NCBI GenBank assembly: GCA_051414845.1
Contig: CP183313.1
Coordinates: 1,364,001 to 1,428,000 of the forward strand
From: Simonsiella sp051414845
GTDB taxonomy: Bacteria; Pseudomonadota; Gammaproteobacteria; Burkholderiales; Neisseriaceae
Length of the DNA stretch: 64,000 bases
Direction: 5' to 3'
Part shown: positions 34,963-42,630 of the stretch, piece by piece
Numbering within the stretch: the stretch's first letter is position 1
Layout: each line of letters begins with the position of its first letter
Translations under genes and position numbers: made by a program
The notes under the pieces: generated by a model
Databases searched by the model: none
Told to the model about the DNA's origin: nothing
Seen by the model: only the letters and a program-made list of their open reading frames with translations

Positions 34963-35090
34963 GGGCGTTTTCCTTTGATAAGTTATGAGAAAGTGTGGTA
35001 ACTCAATCATAGCACAGAGAAAAACGCTCGCCTTTTTCAGGCAGCCTGAATGTTTAGGTTGCCTTTTTTCCAACCTAAGGAGTTTTGATT

Positions 35091-35813
35091 ATGAAGACTA
35101 AATCATGGGGTGTTGCATTGGCTTTATCAGGTACATTGTTAGGGGCTACTGACAATTCGTTTCGCGGTTGAGTTTTGCGCTAAATTTACCAAATTCTGCG
35201 TTAAAAATATTCGCCAATGAACGGCATTGGCTCACATTTTTGCCTTGAATTTGGCAAATTTATCTGCAAAATCAACTCGCGCCCAAATTGTCAGTAGCCC
35301 CTAATGCCTTTAACTGCTGCGGCAGAAGATTTGCTCACTGGCGATACACGCTTGGCGTGTGAAGCGATTTTGTGTTTATCCAGTGGCGATAGACCGAGTG
35401 AGTGTCATCCTGCGATTAAGCGTTATTTTGACATCAAACGTAAAAAATTGAGTAATACGATTGATGCGCGACGTGATTTTTTGAATATGTGTCCATCGGG
35501 GAAAGAAGAGGGTATGCCGCAATTAATTAATGCGATTGCGCATGGTGCTGGACGTTGTGATGCGGCTGCGTTGAATAAACGCGGTTATTACACTGGTGGA
35601 CGAGAAAATCGCCGTTGGGTTGTGAATCCGCAGAAACCTGACTATTGCAAGGCTTATGAAAATCATGGTTGGACGCGTGTGGCAACAACTAAATTAGAGC
35701 CTGTGTACTGTACGCGCACGGTGGGTGGTTATGGTTTTGGCTTTGGTAAAGGTCGTACTGAAAAATATCAATGTGGCAGTAAATGGGTTGATGTGAAGCC
35801 TGATGTGAAATAG
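35091..35813 (+). pseudogene. trbM: TrbM-like conjugation protein gene split by a 160-bp miniature element
   Basis: The 5' part (ATG 35091, AAGGAG upstream) encodes MKTKSWGVALALSGTLL, then the inserted element introduces a stop. The 3' part (35304-35813) encodes MPLTAAAEDLLTGDTRLACEAILCL and on to the end. Removing 162 bases (element plus one TA) joins them in frame into a perfect signal peptide ending TAAA before EDLLTG. The mature part (CEAILCLSSGDRPSECHPAIKRYFDI...CPSGKEE) matches the TrbM family of type IV conjugation systems, with its conserved cysteines. The downstream piece may still be translated from 35304 but without a signal peptide or ribosome site. Confidence 0.85.
35142..35301. 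mobile_element. 160-bp miniature inverted-repeat element, copy B
   Basis: Ends GGGGCTACTGACAATTCG and AATTGTCAGTAGCCCC, flanked by TA at 35140-35141 and 35302-35303. It is inserted in the signal peptide codons of the TrbM-like gene. The ends match the IS5-family elements at 32912 and 34014 except for C in place of A at position 8. It contains no ORF. Same length as copy A at 1665-1824. Confidence 0.92.
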
Positions 35814-35875
35814 TGGGCTGTATTCAGGCAGCCTGACATATTTTAGGCTGCCCGAAATGGTGGGAAAGGTTTGAG

Positions 35876-36343
35876 ATGAAGCGATGGTTGTGTGTTTGGG
35901 TTATGGGTTTACCGCTGATGGCGATGGCAGATATAGCTTGCCGCCCTGTGGCAATTTCTGATGGCGATACGTTTACTTGTTTAACTGATGATAAGCAACA
36001 AGTGCGTGTGCGCTTAAATCAAATTGATGCTCCTGAAAAATCTCAGGCGTTTGGGCAAAAAGCGAAAGCGCAATTAAGTGGGTTGATTTGGCAAAAAAAC
36101 ATTCGGGTCGTGGTACAAGATACTGACCGCTACGGTCGTAAGGTGGCTGATGTGTTTGTTGGTCATACAAATGTCAATAAACAAATGGTTGCCAGCGGTT
36201 ATGCTTGGGCATATCGGCAATATTTAAGCTGGGGCGAACGGTCGGCGTATTTGCAATTGGAAGCGCAAGCAAAAGCTGCAAAGCGCGGTTTATGGCATGA
36301 CCCGAATCCGATTTATCCAAGTGCTTATCGGCATGGTCGTTAA
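35876..36343 (+). CDS. Secreted thermonuclease (staphylococcal nuclease family)
   Basis: 155 residues with a signal peptide (MKRWLCVWVMGLPLMAMA, then DIACRPV). The nuclease core is complete: VAISDGDTFTC, RVRLNQIDAPE with the catalytic Arg, Asp and Glu, and DTDRYGRKVADVFV with the second Arg. It degrades DNA or RNA in the periplasm or outside, using calcium. Such genes are common on conjugative plasmids and islands next to tra/trb genes. Alone between DUS-type hairpins. Confidence 0.9.
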   Translation: MKRWLCVWVMGLPLMAMADIACRPVAISDGDTFTCLTDDKQQVRVRLNQIDAPEKSQAFGQKAKAQLSGLIWQKNIRVVVQDTDRYGRKVADVFVGHTNVNKQMVASGYAWAYRQYLSWGERSAYLQLEAQAKAAKRGLWHDPNPIYPSAYRHGR

Positions 36344-36361
36344 TGCAACAATTTTAATTTC

Positions 36362-36397
36362 AGGCAGCCTGAAAATGGATTCAGGCTGCCTTGTTTT
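36362..36397 (+). terminator. DUS-type terminator after the thermonuclease
   Basis: AGGCAGCCTGAA (36362-36373) pairs with TTCAGGCTGCCT (36380-36391) over a 6-base loop, followed by TGTTTTT. It separates the nuclease gene from the traL-like gene. Confidence 0.85.
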
Positions 36398-36413
36398 TCA
36401 TAAGGAAGTCGTA

Positions 36414-37160
36414 ATGAAAGAAGTCCATTTTACAATGCAAGGCAAAGGTGGGGCTGGTAAATCTTTTCTCACCTCTATTTTGGCGCAATATCTGAAAAAA
36501 CGTGTAGGTGAAAAAAATGTTACCTGTTTTGATACTGACCCGATTAATCCGACATTGAGCCGCTATGCTGCGCTTAACCCAACCATTATTCATCTATTGG
36601 AAGACGGCAAAATTAACAGTCGCCATTTTGATGAATTGATGGAAACGATTGAAAGTCAAGACGGTATCGGCGTGGTAGATACAGGTGCAGGAACGTTTGT
36701 GCCATTGATGTATTATTTTTCTGAAAACCACATCGCGGAATATTTGTATGATTGTGAAGTGAATTTGGTGGTTCATGTGCCGATTGTGGGCGGTCAGGCA
36801 TTCAATGATTGTTTGGTGGTACTAGACCAAATCTTGAGCAGCATGGGCTGTGATGTTGTCATTTGGTTAAACCATTTTCAGGGAAAAATTAGCAACTTTA
36901 AAGACACAAAAGTGTACAAAGAATACCAAGACCGCATTATTGGCATCATGGAAATTCAAAATAAAGACTCCGATACATTCGGCAAGGATTTGGAGCGCAT
37001 GACCGAAATGAATTTAACCTTTGATGAAGTGCAGGAATCTAAAGTTTTCAAAGGCATGGAACGCAACCGCCTGAAACATTTTGCGCGTGAAATGTTTGAA
37101 GATTTGGACAGAATCCCATTCATTGCTACGTTGAAAGATGATGATGAATCAAGTGAATGA
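36414..37160 (+). CDS. traL: TraL-like conjugal transfer ATPase (ParA-type)
   Basis: 248 residues from the ATG at 36414, chosen for its AAGGA site; the longer frame upstream overlaps the nuclease gene. Deviant Walker A GKGGAGKSFLTS at residues 10-21, then VTCFDTDPINPTLSRY (A' type), GIGVVDTGAGTFVPL and VVIWLNHFQGKI. This resembles TraL of IncP-type plasmids, a MinD/ParA-like protein encoded near oriT. It overlaps the traM-like gene by 17-23 bases, suggesting translational coupling. Confidence 0.8.
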   Translation: MKEVHFTMQGKGGAGKSFLTSILAQYLKKRVGEKNVTCFDTDPINPTLSRYAALNPTIIHLLEDGKINSRHFDELMETIESQDGIGVVDTGAGTFVPLMYYFSENHIAEYLYDCEVNLVVHVPIVGGQAFNDCLVVLDQILSSMGCDVVIWLNHFQGKISNFKDTKVYKEYQDRIIGIMEIQNKDSDTFGKDLERMTEMNLTFDEVQESKVFKGMERNRLKHFAREMFEDLDRIPFIATLKDDDESSE

Positions 37161-37606
37161 AACGGAAATCCGTCAACTGATTGCTGATGTGATGCGTGAT
37201 ACAGGGATTCGCATTGATGCTGATGACCCGATTGTTGCCATGCTGTTTGCTCAAAAGCGCGAGTTAGCACAATTTTTACAACAATCCAGTGATGAACAGA
37301 ATAAGCAACGTGAGCAATTTCTGTCATCATTTCAAATGTACTCTGAAAGCATTATGGCAGCAGCGGCTGAGTTGCAAAGCCAAAAGCAAGAGTTGCTCGC
37401 ATCATTATTGCAAGCCAACGCCCAAGACCGTGCCGAAATGGAGCAGAAAGTGTTTGGCAGCATTAGCCATGCGTGTCCAAACACAATTTCAAGCCCAAAC
37501 AACAGAATTAGTCAAAAAGATTTCAGGCTGTCTGAAAGCAGGTGTGCTGGTTTGGGCAGTGGTGCAAATACTGATTTTTGCCGTTATGGTCTTTTTGTTG
37601 AAATAA
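37144..37606 (+). pseudogene. traM: TraM-like conjugal transfer protein, frameshifted
   Basis: Starts at one of three ATGs (37138, 37141, 37144) inside the traL-like gene. Residues to about 105 (NETEIRQLIADVMRDTGIRIDADDPIVAMLFAQKRELAQFL, then a Gln/Glu-rich coiled coil ending QDRAEMEQKVFGSIS) are in one frame. The natural end, VQTQFQAQTTELVKKISGCL then a membrane span VLVWAVVQILIFAVMVFLLK and TAA at 37606, is in the next frame. One surplus base near 37465-37475 causes the shift. IncP traL and traM are neighbours, which supports both calls. Confidence 0.7.
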
Positions 37607-37663
37607 ATGATATTCAGGCAACTTGTGTGTTTCAGGCTGCCTGAAATAATTTGGAGAAGTACC

Positions 37664-38014
37664 ATGAAAACCTATACCGTAAATGAAGCTGCCGAATATT
37701 GCCATTGCCATCCTGAAACTGTGCGTGAATATATCAGAGCAGGAAAATTAATCGCTAGCAAAGTAGGCAGAGCATATTGCATTCGTCAAGCAAAACTTGA
37801 TGAGTTTTTATCACAACTTGAGAATAATATTGTACAGATATCACTGGTGCAAAATAGGAGTGAAAAACCATGCCAAAATCTAAAAAATCAGGCATCTATC
37901 AAAGAGAACCCAATGGCGTTTGGTATCTTGACATCCGCGCAGGCGGTCAGCGAATTAGACGCTCTACTGGCACAACCGATAAGGCAAAAGCACAAGCCTA
38001 CCGCGTACAATTAG
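37664..38014 (+). CDS. Excisionase-type DNA-binding protein
   Basis: 116 residues from the ATG at 37664 (GGAGAAG site). The MerR-like helix-turn-helix at residues 1-50, TVNEAAEYCHCHPETVREYIRAGKLIASKVGRAYCIRQAKLDEFL, is the excisionase family pattern. The C-terminal 48 codons overlap the integrase gene in another frame (37870-38014) and encode a plausible tail, AFGILTSAQAVSELDALL. It would set the direction of site-specific recombination. Confidence 0.8.
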   Translation: MKTYTVNEAAEYCHCHPETVREYIRAGKLIASKVGRAYCIRQAKLDEFLSQLENNIVQISLVQNRSEKPCQNLKNQASIKENPMAFGILTSAQAVSELDALLAQPIRQKHKPTAYN

Positions 38015-38922
38015 AACATGAACTTTGGTAGCAACAGCGTTTAGGTGTGCTGCCAAATCATTTGTGGGACGAAGCTGCCTTAAAATGGATTAAGGAGAAA
38101 CAAGACAAAAAAAGTATTCAAGATGATATTTGCCGTATTCGTCAATTAACTGCTTTGCGAGGCGTGTATTTACATGAATTAGACCGTAAGCGAATTATGC
38201 AGGTTATCAGTGAATTGCCGTGCAGCAACAGCACCAAAAACCGTTATCTTGCACTTATTCGGTCTATACTCAATAAATGTGTGTATGAATGGGATTGGCT
38301 AAATAAAGCCCCCAAACTCACGCTCTACAAGGAAGCAAAAAAGCGTATTCGCTGGCTGAAACCTTATGAAGCGCAACGACTGGTACAAGCCTTTGAAAAT
38401 TTGCCCTATATGCAGCATATGATTATGTTTTCATTGGCAACAGGTTTACGTCAAAACAATGTACTCAATTTAAAATGGGAACAGGTTGATTTAAAAAAGC
38501 GCATCGCATGGATTTATCCTGATGAAACAAAAAATAGTCAGGCATTGGGTGTGCCGTTAAATCAGTTGGCATTACAGATTTTGGCTTTGCGGCAGCGTAC
38601 TACGCCGTTTGTATTTACCAACATCAAAGGGCAGCCTGTTAAAGCCATCAGCAATCGTGTATGGAAAAATGGGTTAAAGCAAGCAGGTATTACCAATTTC
38701 AAATGGCATGATTTGCGCCATACTTGGGCAAGTTGGCTCATTCAACAGGGAACACCGATTGCGGTACTGAAAGAAATGGGTGGTTGGGAAAGTTTAGAAA
38801 TGGTGCAAAAATACGCTCATTTATCATCGCAACATTTACAAAGCCACGCAAACAGTTTGATGATGGATTGGGACACATTTTGGACACAGTCCAAAAAATC
38901 CGACAGCTTAGACACAAAATAA
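37870..38922 (+). pseudogene. int: Tyrosine integrase interrupted by an in-frame amber codon
   Basis: The frame from the ATG at 37870 encodes an arm-binding N-terminus (MPKSKKSGIYQREPNGVWYL, then GTTDKAKAQAYRVQLEHELW) and meets TAG at 38029-38031. The same frame continues QQRLGVLPNHLWDEA to 38922 with the core-binding and catalytic domains. The catalytic residues are present: Arg in ATGLRQNNVLNLKW, His-x-x-Arg in WHDLRHTWASWL, and Tyr in MVQKYAHLSS. A GTG at 38047 could start a truncated protein lacking the arm-binding domain. The gene ends 37 bases from the 3' end of tRNA-Lys, its likely attachment site. Confidence 0.88.
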
Positions 38923-38952
38923 AACAAACCTAAACTATTGTCTAGGCTTGTT
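38923..38952 (+). terminator. Terminator of the integrase gene
   Basis: AACAAACCTA (38923-38932) pairs with TAGGCTTGTT (38943-38952) with one mismatch. It sits between the integrase stop and the tRNA. Confidence 0.55.
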
Positions 38953-38958
38953 AAAATA

Positions 38959-39034
38959 TGGTGGGTCGTGAGCGATTCGAACGCTCGACCAACGGATTAA
39001 AAGTCCGCTGCTCTACCGACTGAGCTAACGACCC
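38959..39034 (-). tRNA. tRNA-Lys (anticodon TTT)
   Basis: On the minus strand the 76 bases fold as a cloverleaf: acceptor GGGTCGT/ACGACCC, D arm with AGCTCAGTCGGTAGAGC, anticodon loop ACTTTTAAT, T arm with GTTCGAATC, and an encoded CCA end. Its 3' end faces the integrase, the usual layout of a tRNA used as an attachment site. Confidence 0.98.
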
Positions 39035-39081
39035 GAAAGGCGAAAATTATATTTTGCTTTTACGAAACTGTCAATCGTTTA

Positions 39082-39666
39082 TTAAAATAATTCGCCAATA
39101 TTATCACCTGATTTAGATTTTTCTGTATTGCGCGCGGGTTGCGGTTTCAATGGTCGCTCGCCTAATTCTGCGGGTGCAGCAGCACGAGTGGGCACATTGG
39201 TCGGACGCAATTGAACTTCGCCGCTAACTTCATTTATTGGCTTCAACGGTTTTTCTGCGGCAACTTCGGTTTTATTCACTTTTTTAACGGGCGCTGCTGG
39301 CTTCTTAATTGGCACAGCACCGCTATTTAATGCCGCTTCTTTGATTTCACTCTCAGGAACAACTTGCGAGGCTGCAGCTGTTTGCATTGTTTGCTGCAGC
39401 GCTGGTTGTGTCATTGGCTTAGACGCAGCTTGCGCGTTGGCATCACGATAAACAGGCTTATCGCCAGGCTGCGCATTGGGCGACATCACTTCTACTTGTT
39501 GCTTTTGCTGCTCTTCATGCATTTGTGCGGTTTTTTCGGGTGTTTTGGTCAATTCAATATACAATTTCGCCATTAAACCCATCACAGCAAACGTGCCGAT
39601 AACAAGCAAGGTTAATAAAATATTGCCAAAAGTTAGCCCGCGTTTTTTGTTTTCTACTTTGCTCAT
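39082..39666 (-). CDS. Hypothetical single-span membrane protein with Pro/Ala-rich tail
   Basis: 194 residues, family not recognised. A short cytoplasmic start (MSKVENKKRGLTFG) precedes one membrane helix (about residues 15-35, ILLTLLVIGTFAVMGLMAKLY). The rest is low-complexity periplasmic sequence rich in Gln, Ala, Pro and Lys. The layout resembles FtsN-like or TonB-like anchored proteins, but no SPOR or TonB domain is present. Lies between tRNA-Lys and the dolP-like gene on the same strand. Confidence 0.65.
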   Translation of the reverse strand: MSKVENKKRGLTFGNILLTLLVIGTFAVMGLMAKLYIELTKTPEKTAQMHEEQQKQQVEVMSPNAQPGDKPVYRDANAQAASKPMTQPALQQTMQTAAASQVVPESEIKEAALNSGAVPIKKPAAPVKKVNKTEVAAEKPLKPINEVSGEVQLRPTNVPTRAAAPAELGERPLKPQPARNTEKSKSGDNIGELF

Positions 39667-39738
39667 GGTACTTCCGTGTTTCAGGCTGCCTTGATATCGA
39701 ATATTCAGGCAGCCTGAAAGATGATGATGTAGTGTGTG

Positions 39739-40377
39739 TTATTGAACGGTTTGTGTTGGGTCGGGTAAATAATTTTCGTAGAGTGTGACGACCTGTGCAA
39801 CGCCTGGCGTGGTACGAATAGTTTCGGTTACTGCCGCTTGTTGTGCAGGTGTCAAAATACCCATTGCATACACAACATTATTAAATGTCACCACTTTAAC
39901 ATGCCCTGGATACACGCCTTGCACATTCAATAAACGACTGCGTAATTTGGTGGTAATCGCTGTATCATTTGCTACATGTGTCGCGGTACGCTTCAAGTTG
40001 CTCACTTGAATGTAATTGAACACCGCTTTGGCATTCGATTCATACTTTGCCACCGATTCAACATAGGCACGGTCAGCTTCAGTAGCCACTTGTCCCAACA
40101 ACAAAATGCGGCGGTCATAGCTGATAACCGACAATTCTGGCTCAATCCCAACAATGCCAGCTTGCGCATAACGGCGATGCAATTCTTCTGAACTTTGAGT
40201 GTAAACGCGCGACTCCATTATGCCATCATCCGACATTGAGCCTGCGCTACGTCTATCGGCAATAGCATTACCGCCAGCCACTGCGCCACCTAAAACGGCT
40301 GCTGCGCAACCACTTAAAACGGTTGCCACCAAACTTGCGCAAACCCATGTTTTCAGGCTGCCTGAAACTGTTTTCAT
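39739..40377 (-). CDS. dolP: Dual BON-domain outer membrane lipoprotein (DolP/YraP family)
   Basis: 212 residues from the ATG at 40377 (CGGAG site). Lipoprotein signal ending LSGC (Cys about 24 residues in). Two BON domains follow: GIEPELSVISYDRRILLLGQVATEADRAYVE and THVANDTAITTKLRSRLLNVQG...VVTFNNVVYAMG. DolP supports outer-membrane integrity; the meningococcal homologue is antigen GNA2091. The upstream genes are diaA-like and yraN-like, the same order as in E. coli and Neisseria. A DUS is encoded in the signal peptide (SGSLK). Confidence 0.92.
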   Translation of the reverse strand: MKTVSGSLKTWVCASLVATVLSGCAAAVLGGAVAGGNAIADRRSAGSMSDDGIMESRVYTQSSEELHRRYAQAGIVGIEPELSVISYDRRILLLGQVATEADRAYVESVAKYESNAKAVFNYIQVSNLKRTATHVANDTAITTKLRSRLLNVQGVYPGHVKVVTFNNVVYAMGILTPAQQAAVTETIRTTPGVAQVVTLYENYLPDPTQTVQ

Positions 40378-40501
40378 GTTGTACTCCGTGCAAAGCCGCA
40401 ATAGAAAATTTAAATTAAAAAACGAATTGTAACGGTTTTAACCTAATCATGTAACCATGTTGCACAAAAGCAACATAGTTTTTACTCTAAACAACTTATA
40501 T

Positions 40502-41086
40502 TTATTGTTCCAACATCGTATCAATGCCATCACAAATCGCATGAATCATCATTAAATGCACTTCCTGCACACGCGCCGTGCGTGGATACGGCACATTCAA
40601 CAAAATATCGCCCTCTTTCAACATCTGCGCAATTTTGCCGCCATCACGCCCTGTAAACGCCACCACGCACATATCGCGTTCATGTGCCGCCTTAATCGCT
40701 TCAATTACATTATCCGAATTGCCCGAGGTAGAAATCCCCACCAACACATCGCCCGCACGACCTAGCGCACGAACTTGTTTGCTGAAAATATGGTCAAAAC
40801 CATAGTCATTGCCAATTGCTGTGAGCGCAGAAGTATCGGTAGTCAATGCAATGGCTGCTAATTCCATGCGCTCTTTTTCAAAACGTCCAGTCATTTCCGC
40901 CGCAAAATGTTGCGCATCAGCAGCCGAACCGCCATTACCGCAAATCAAAATTTTGCCGTCATTTGCCAAAGTATCAAACATCAACTGCGCCGCGTTTGCC
41001 GCAGGTTCAGTCAAAACCTCTTTAGCTTTTTGTTTGGTCGCGATACTTTCATCAAAATGAGAAGCTACAATTTCCGTTAAATTCAT
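40502..41086 (-). CDS. diaA: SIS-domain protein, DiaA/GmhA family
   Basis: 194 residues. The SIS phosphosugar-binding fold is marked by ILICGNGGSAADAQHFAAEMTGRFEKER and VGISTSGNSDNVIEAIKAA. The family includes GmhA (sedoheptulose-7-phosphate isomerase) and DiaA (DnaA-binding initiation regulator). The neighbourhood yraN-diaA-dolP favours DiaA, but isomerase activity cannot be excluded. Only three bases separate it from the yraN-like gene upstream. Confidence 0.88.
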   Translation of the reverse strand: MNLTEIVASHFDESIATKQKAKEVLTEPAANAAQLMFDTLANDGKILICGNGGSAADAQHFAAEMTGRFEKERMELAAIALTTDTSALTAIGNDYGFDHIFSKQVRALGRAGDVLVGISTSGNSDNVIEAIKAAHERDMCVVAFTGRDGGKIAQMLKEGDILLNVPYPRTARVQEVHLMMIHAICDGIDTMLEQ

Positions 41087-41089
41087 GAT

Positions 41090-41437
41090 TTATCCTGTAA
41101 TATTTTGAATCCACTGTGGCGGATTATTACCCTGAATCAACACCGCGTCCATACGACACGAAGCCTGATTCAACTTATTTTGCTGCAAATAATGCAACGC
41201 GCTACGCTGTAGTTTACCCAATTTCGCGAGCGTAATGCTGTATGCCGCCCCGCCAAATGCGTTACTTTTACGGTATTTTACTTCTACAAACACCAAAACC
41301 CCACCCAAACGCACAATCAAATCAATTTCCCCAAACGGACAATGCCAATTGCGGGCCACCAATTGCGCACCTTGCTGTTGCAAAAACTGCCAAACCCGCT
41401 CTTCCGCCGCTTGTCCTGTGGGATGATTGAGTTTCAT
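41090..41437 (-). CDS. yraN: YraN family (UPF0102) endonuclease-like protein
   Basis: 115 residues. Conserved start GQAAEERVWQFLQQQGAQLVARNW and nuclease-like core CPFGEIDLIVRLGGVLVFVEVKYR, with Glu, Asp, Glu and Lys in the restriction-endonuclease arrangement. The tail AYSITLAKLGKLQRSALHYL is also typical. Function in vivo unclear. First gene of a yraN-diaA-dolP unit. Confidence 0.92.
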   Translation of the reverse strand: MKLNHPTGQAAEERVWQFLQQQGAQLVARNWHCPFGEIDLIVRLGGVLVFVEVKYRKSNAFGGAAYSITLAKLGKLQRSALHYLQQNKLNQASCRMDAVLIQGNNPPQWIQNITG

Positions 41438-41504
41438 AGAAAATCCGTTTTAGTTTCGCTGAATTTCGTTTCAGGCTGCCTGAAATATTGCGCAATCCTC
41501 AAGT

Positions 41505-41576
41505 GTAGGTTGGATTCTTGAATCCGACATCTTTACTTTTGATTTAAAAATTATCGGATACAAGTATCCGACCTAC
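41505..41576. repeat. Palindromic repeat with GTAGGT ends
   Basis: GTAGGTTGGATTC...GAATCCGAC at the left and ATCGGATACAAGTATCCGACC plus TAC at the right form an inverted pair around an AT-rich centre. A half copy, GTAGGTCGGATTCTTGAATC, is at about 17797-17820. Confidence 0.65.
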
Positions 41577-41582
41577 GGATTT

Positions 41583-42257
41583 TCAGGCAGCCTGCATTTT
41601 CCGTGCCGCCTGCTCCGCCGCTGTCAGCGCAATTTTATCGCGCACATACAACAATTCTGCGTGTGCCGCGTCGGTTGGCGTATAACGCCCTGTTTGTGCG
41701 AGCGCGAGATAATCGGTGGCGGTTGGCATAGTTGGGCTACCAGTAAACGGTGGCGGTTCGGGCAGCGCAAACGCATTGCCCACGCCGCGCACATTTTCCG
41801 CCAAAATATTTTCAGGCAGTCTAATTTCCGCCGCCTTGCCTACCGCATAATCGCTCAAACGAACGTGATTTTTCGTGTCAAACCACGCATAAAATACTTC
41901 GCCCATACGCGCATCGGTTGCCGCTAAAACGCATTCACAATCAGGCACTTGATACGCCACCGCATCCAAACACGGCACGCCAATCAGCGGCGTATCAAAC
42001 GGCGTCGCCAAACCCTGCGCCACGCCAATGCCAATGCGTAAACCTGTAAACGCGCCCGCACCTTGCGCATAAACAATCAAGCTCAAATCCGCTACCGTAC
42101 AATTCACTTGCGATAATAATTGATTGATTTGCGGCAGAATTTCGGAAGATTGTTTATTGCCGATTTCTGCATGAAATTCGGCTTTCAGGCTGCCTGAAAT
42201 AATGGCAAGCGATAAATAAGTGGTGCTGGTATCAATGGCGAGAATGCTGGATTTCAT
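41583..42257 (-). CDS. tsaB: tRNA threonylcarbamoyladenosine synthesis protein TsaB
   Basis: 224 residues from the ATG at 42257; the longer upstream frame covers repeat sequence. Kae1/TsaD-like fold with ILAIDTSTTYLSLAI at the start, GAGAFTGLRIGIGVAQGLA and VLAATDARMGEVFYAWF. It is the partner of TsaD and TsaE in t6A37 formation on ANN-decoding tRNAs. The last residues (KMQAA) are encoded by a DUS. Apparently single gene. Confidence 0.94.
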   Translation of the reverse strand: MKSSILAIDTSTTYLSLAIISGSLKAEFHAEIGNKQSSEILPQINQLLSQVNCTVADLSLIVYAQGAGAFTGLRIGIGVAQGLATPFDTPLIGVPCLDAVAYQVPDCECVLAATDARMGEVFYAWFDTKNHVRLSDYAVGKAAEIRLPENILAENVRGVGNAFALPEPPPFTGSPTMPTATDYLALAQTGRYTPTDAAHAELLYVRDKIALTAAEQAARKMQAA

Positions 42258-42349
42258 GGTTGCAAAAAGATGAAAAATGGCGCGAATTATACCATGTTGG
42301 CAGCCTGAAACGAAGTTCAGCGAAGCTAAAAAGGATGTTATAGACAGAA

Positions 42350-42515
42350 ACCTTTGCAAAATCTTTTCAGGCAGCCTGAAACAGAAAAACTGCCAACATT
42401 CTACGCGCAAATGGGAATTCATTTTTAACGCTAAGAAACAAAAGTTTGTGTCATTCAACTTTGGATTTCCTTCTATGCAGGAATGAAGACGGTGGTAGTT
42501 TGACAAAAGTTTCAG
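42350..42515. repeat. Neisserial-type mosaic repeat (CTTTGCAAAA family, type 2), copy 2
   Basis: Runs from CCTTTGCAAAATC through a DUS dyad to GACAAAAGTTTCAG. The segments GGGAATTCATTTTTAACGC and GAAACAAAAGTTT align in the same orientation with 17877-17910, and GCAGGAATGAAGACGGTGG corresponds to the right part of that copy. Together with the bases up to prfB it fills the gap 42258-42630. Confidence 0.6.
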
Positions 42516-42630
42516 ACAATAATTCTTGCCAATTGATTAAAAGATACCCCAAAAATTCCCTGTTTCAGGCTGCCTGAAAGTGGCAAACTGCGCTACAATG
42601 CGCGGTTAAATTTTTTAGGAACATAAAAAG

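Noticed and set aside
38923..39034. tRNA-Lys 3' end as right attachment site with a second copy at the left end of the element
   Set aside because: I could not find a second copy of the tRNA 3' end by eye between 19 and 31 kb, so no att pair is annotated; the left boundary is unknown.
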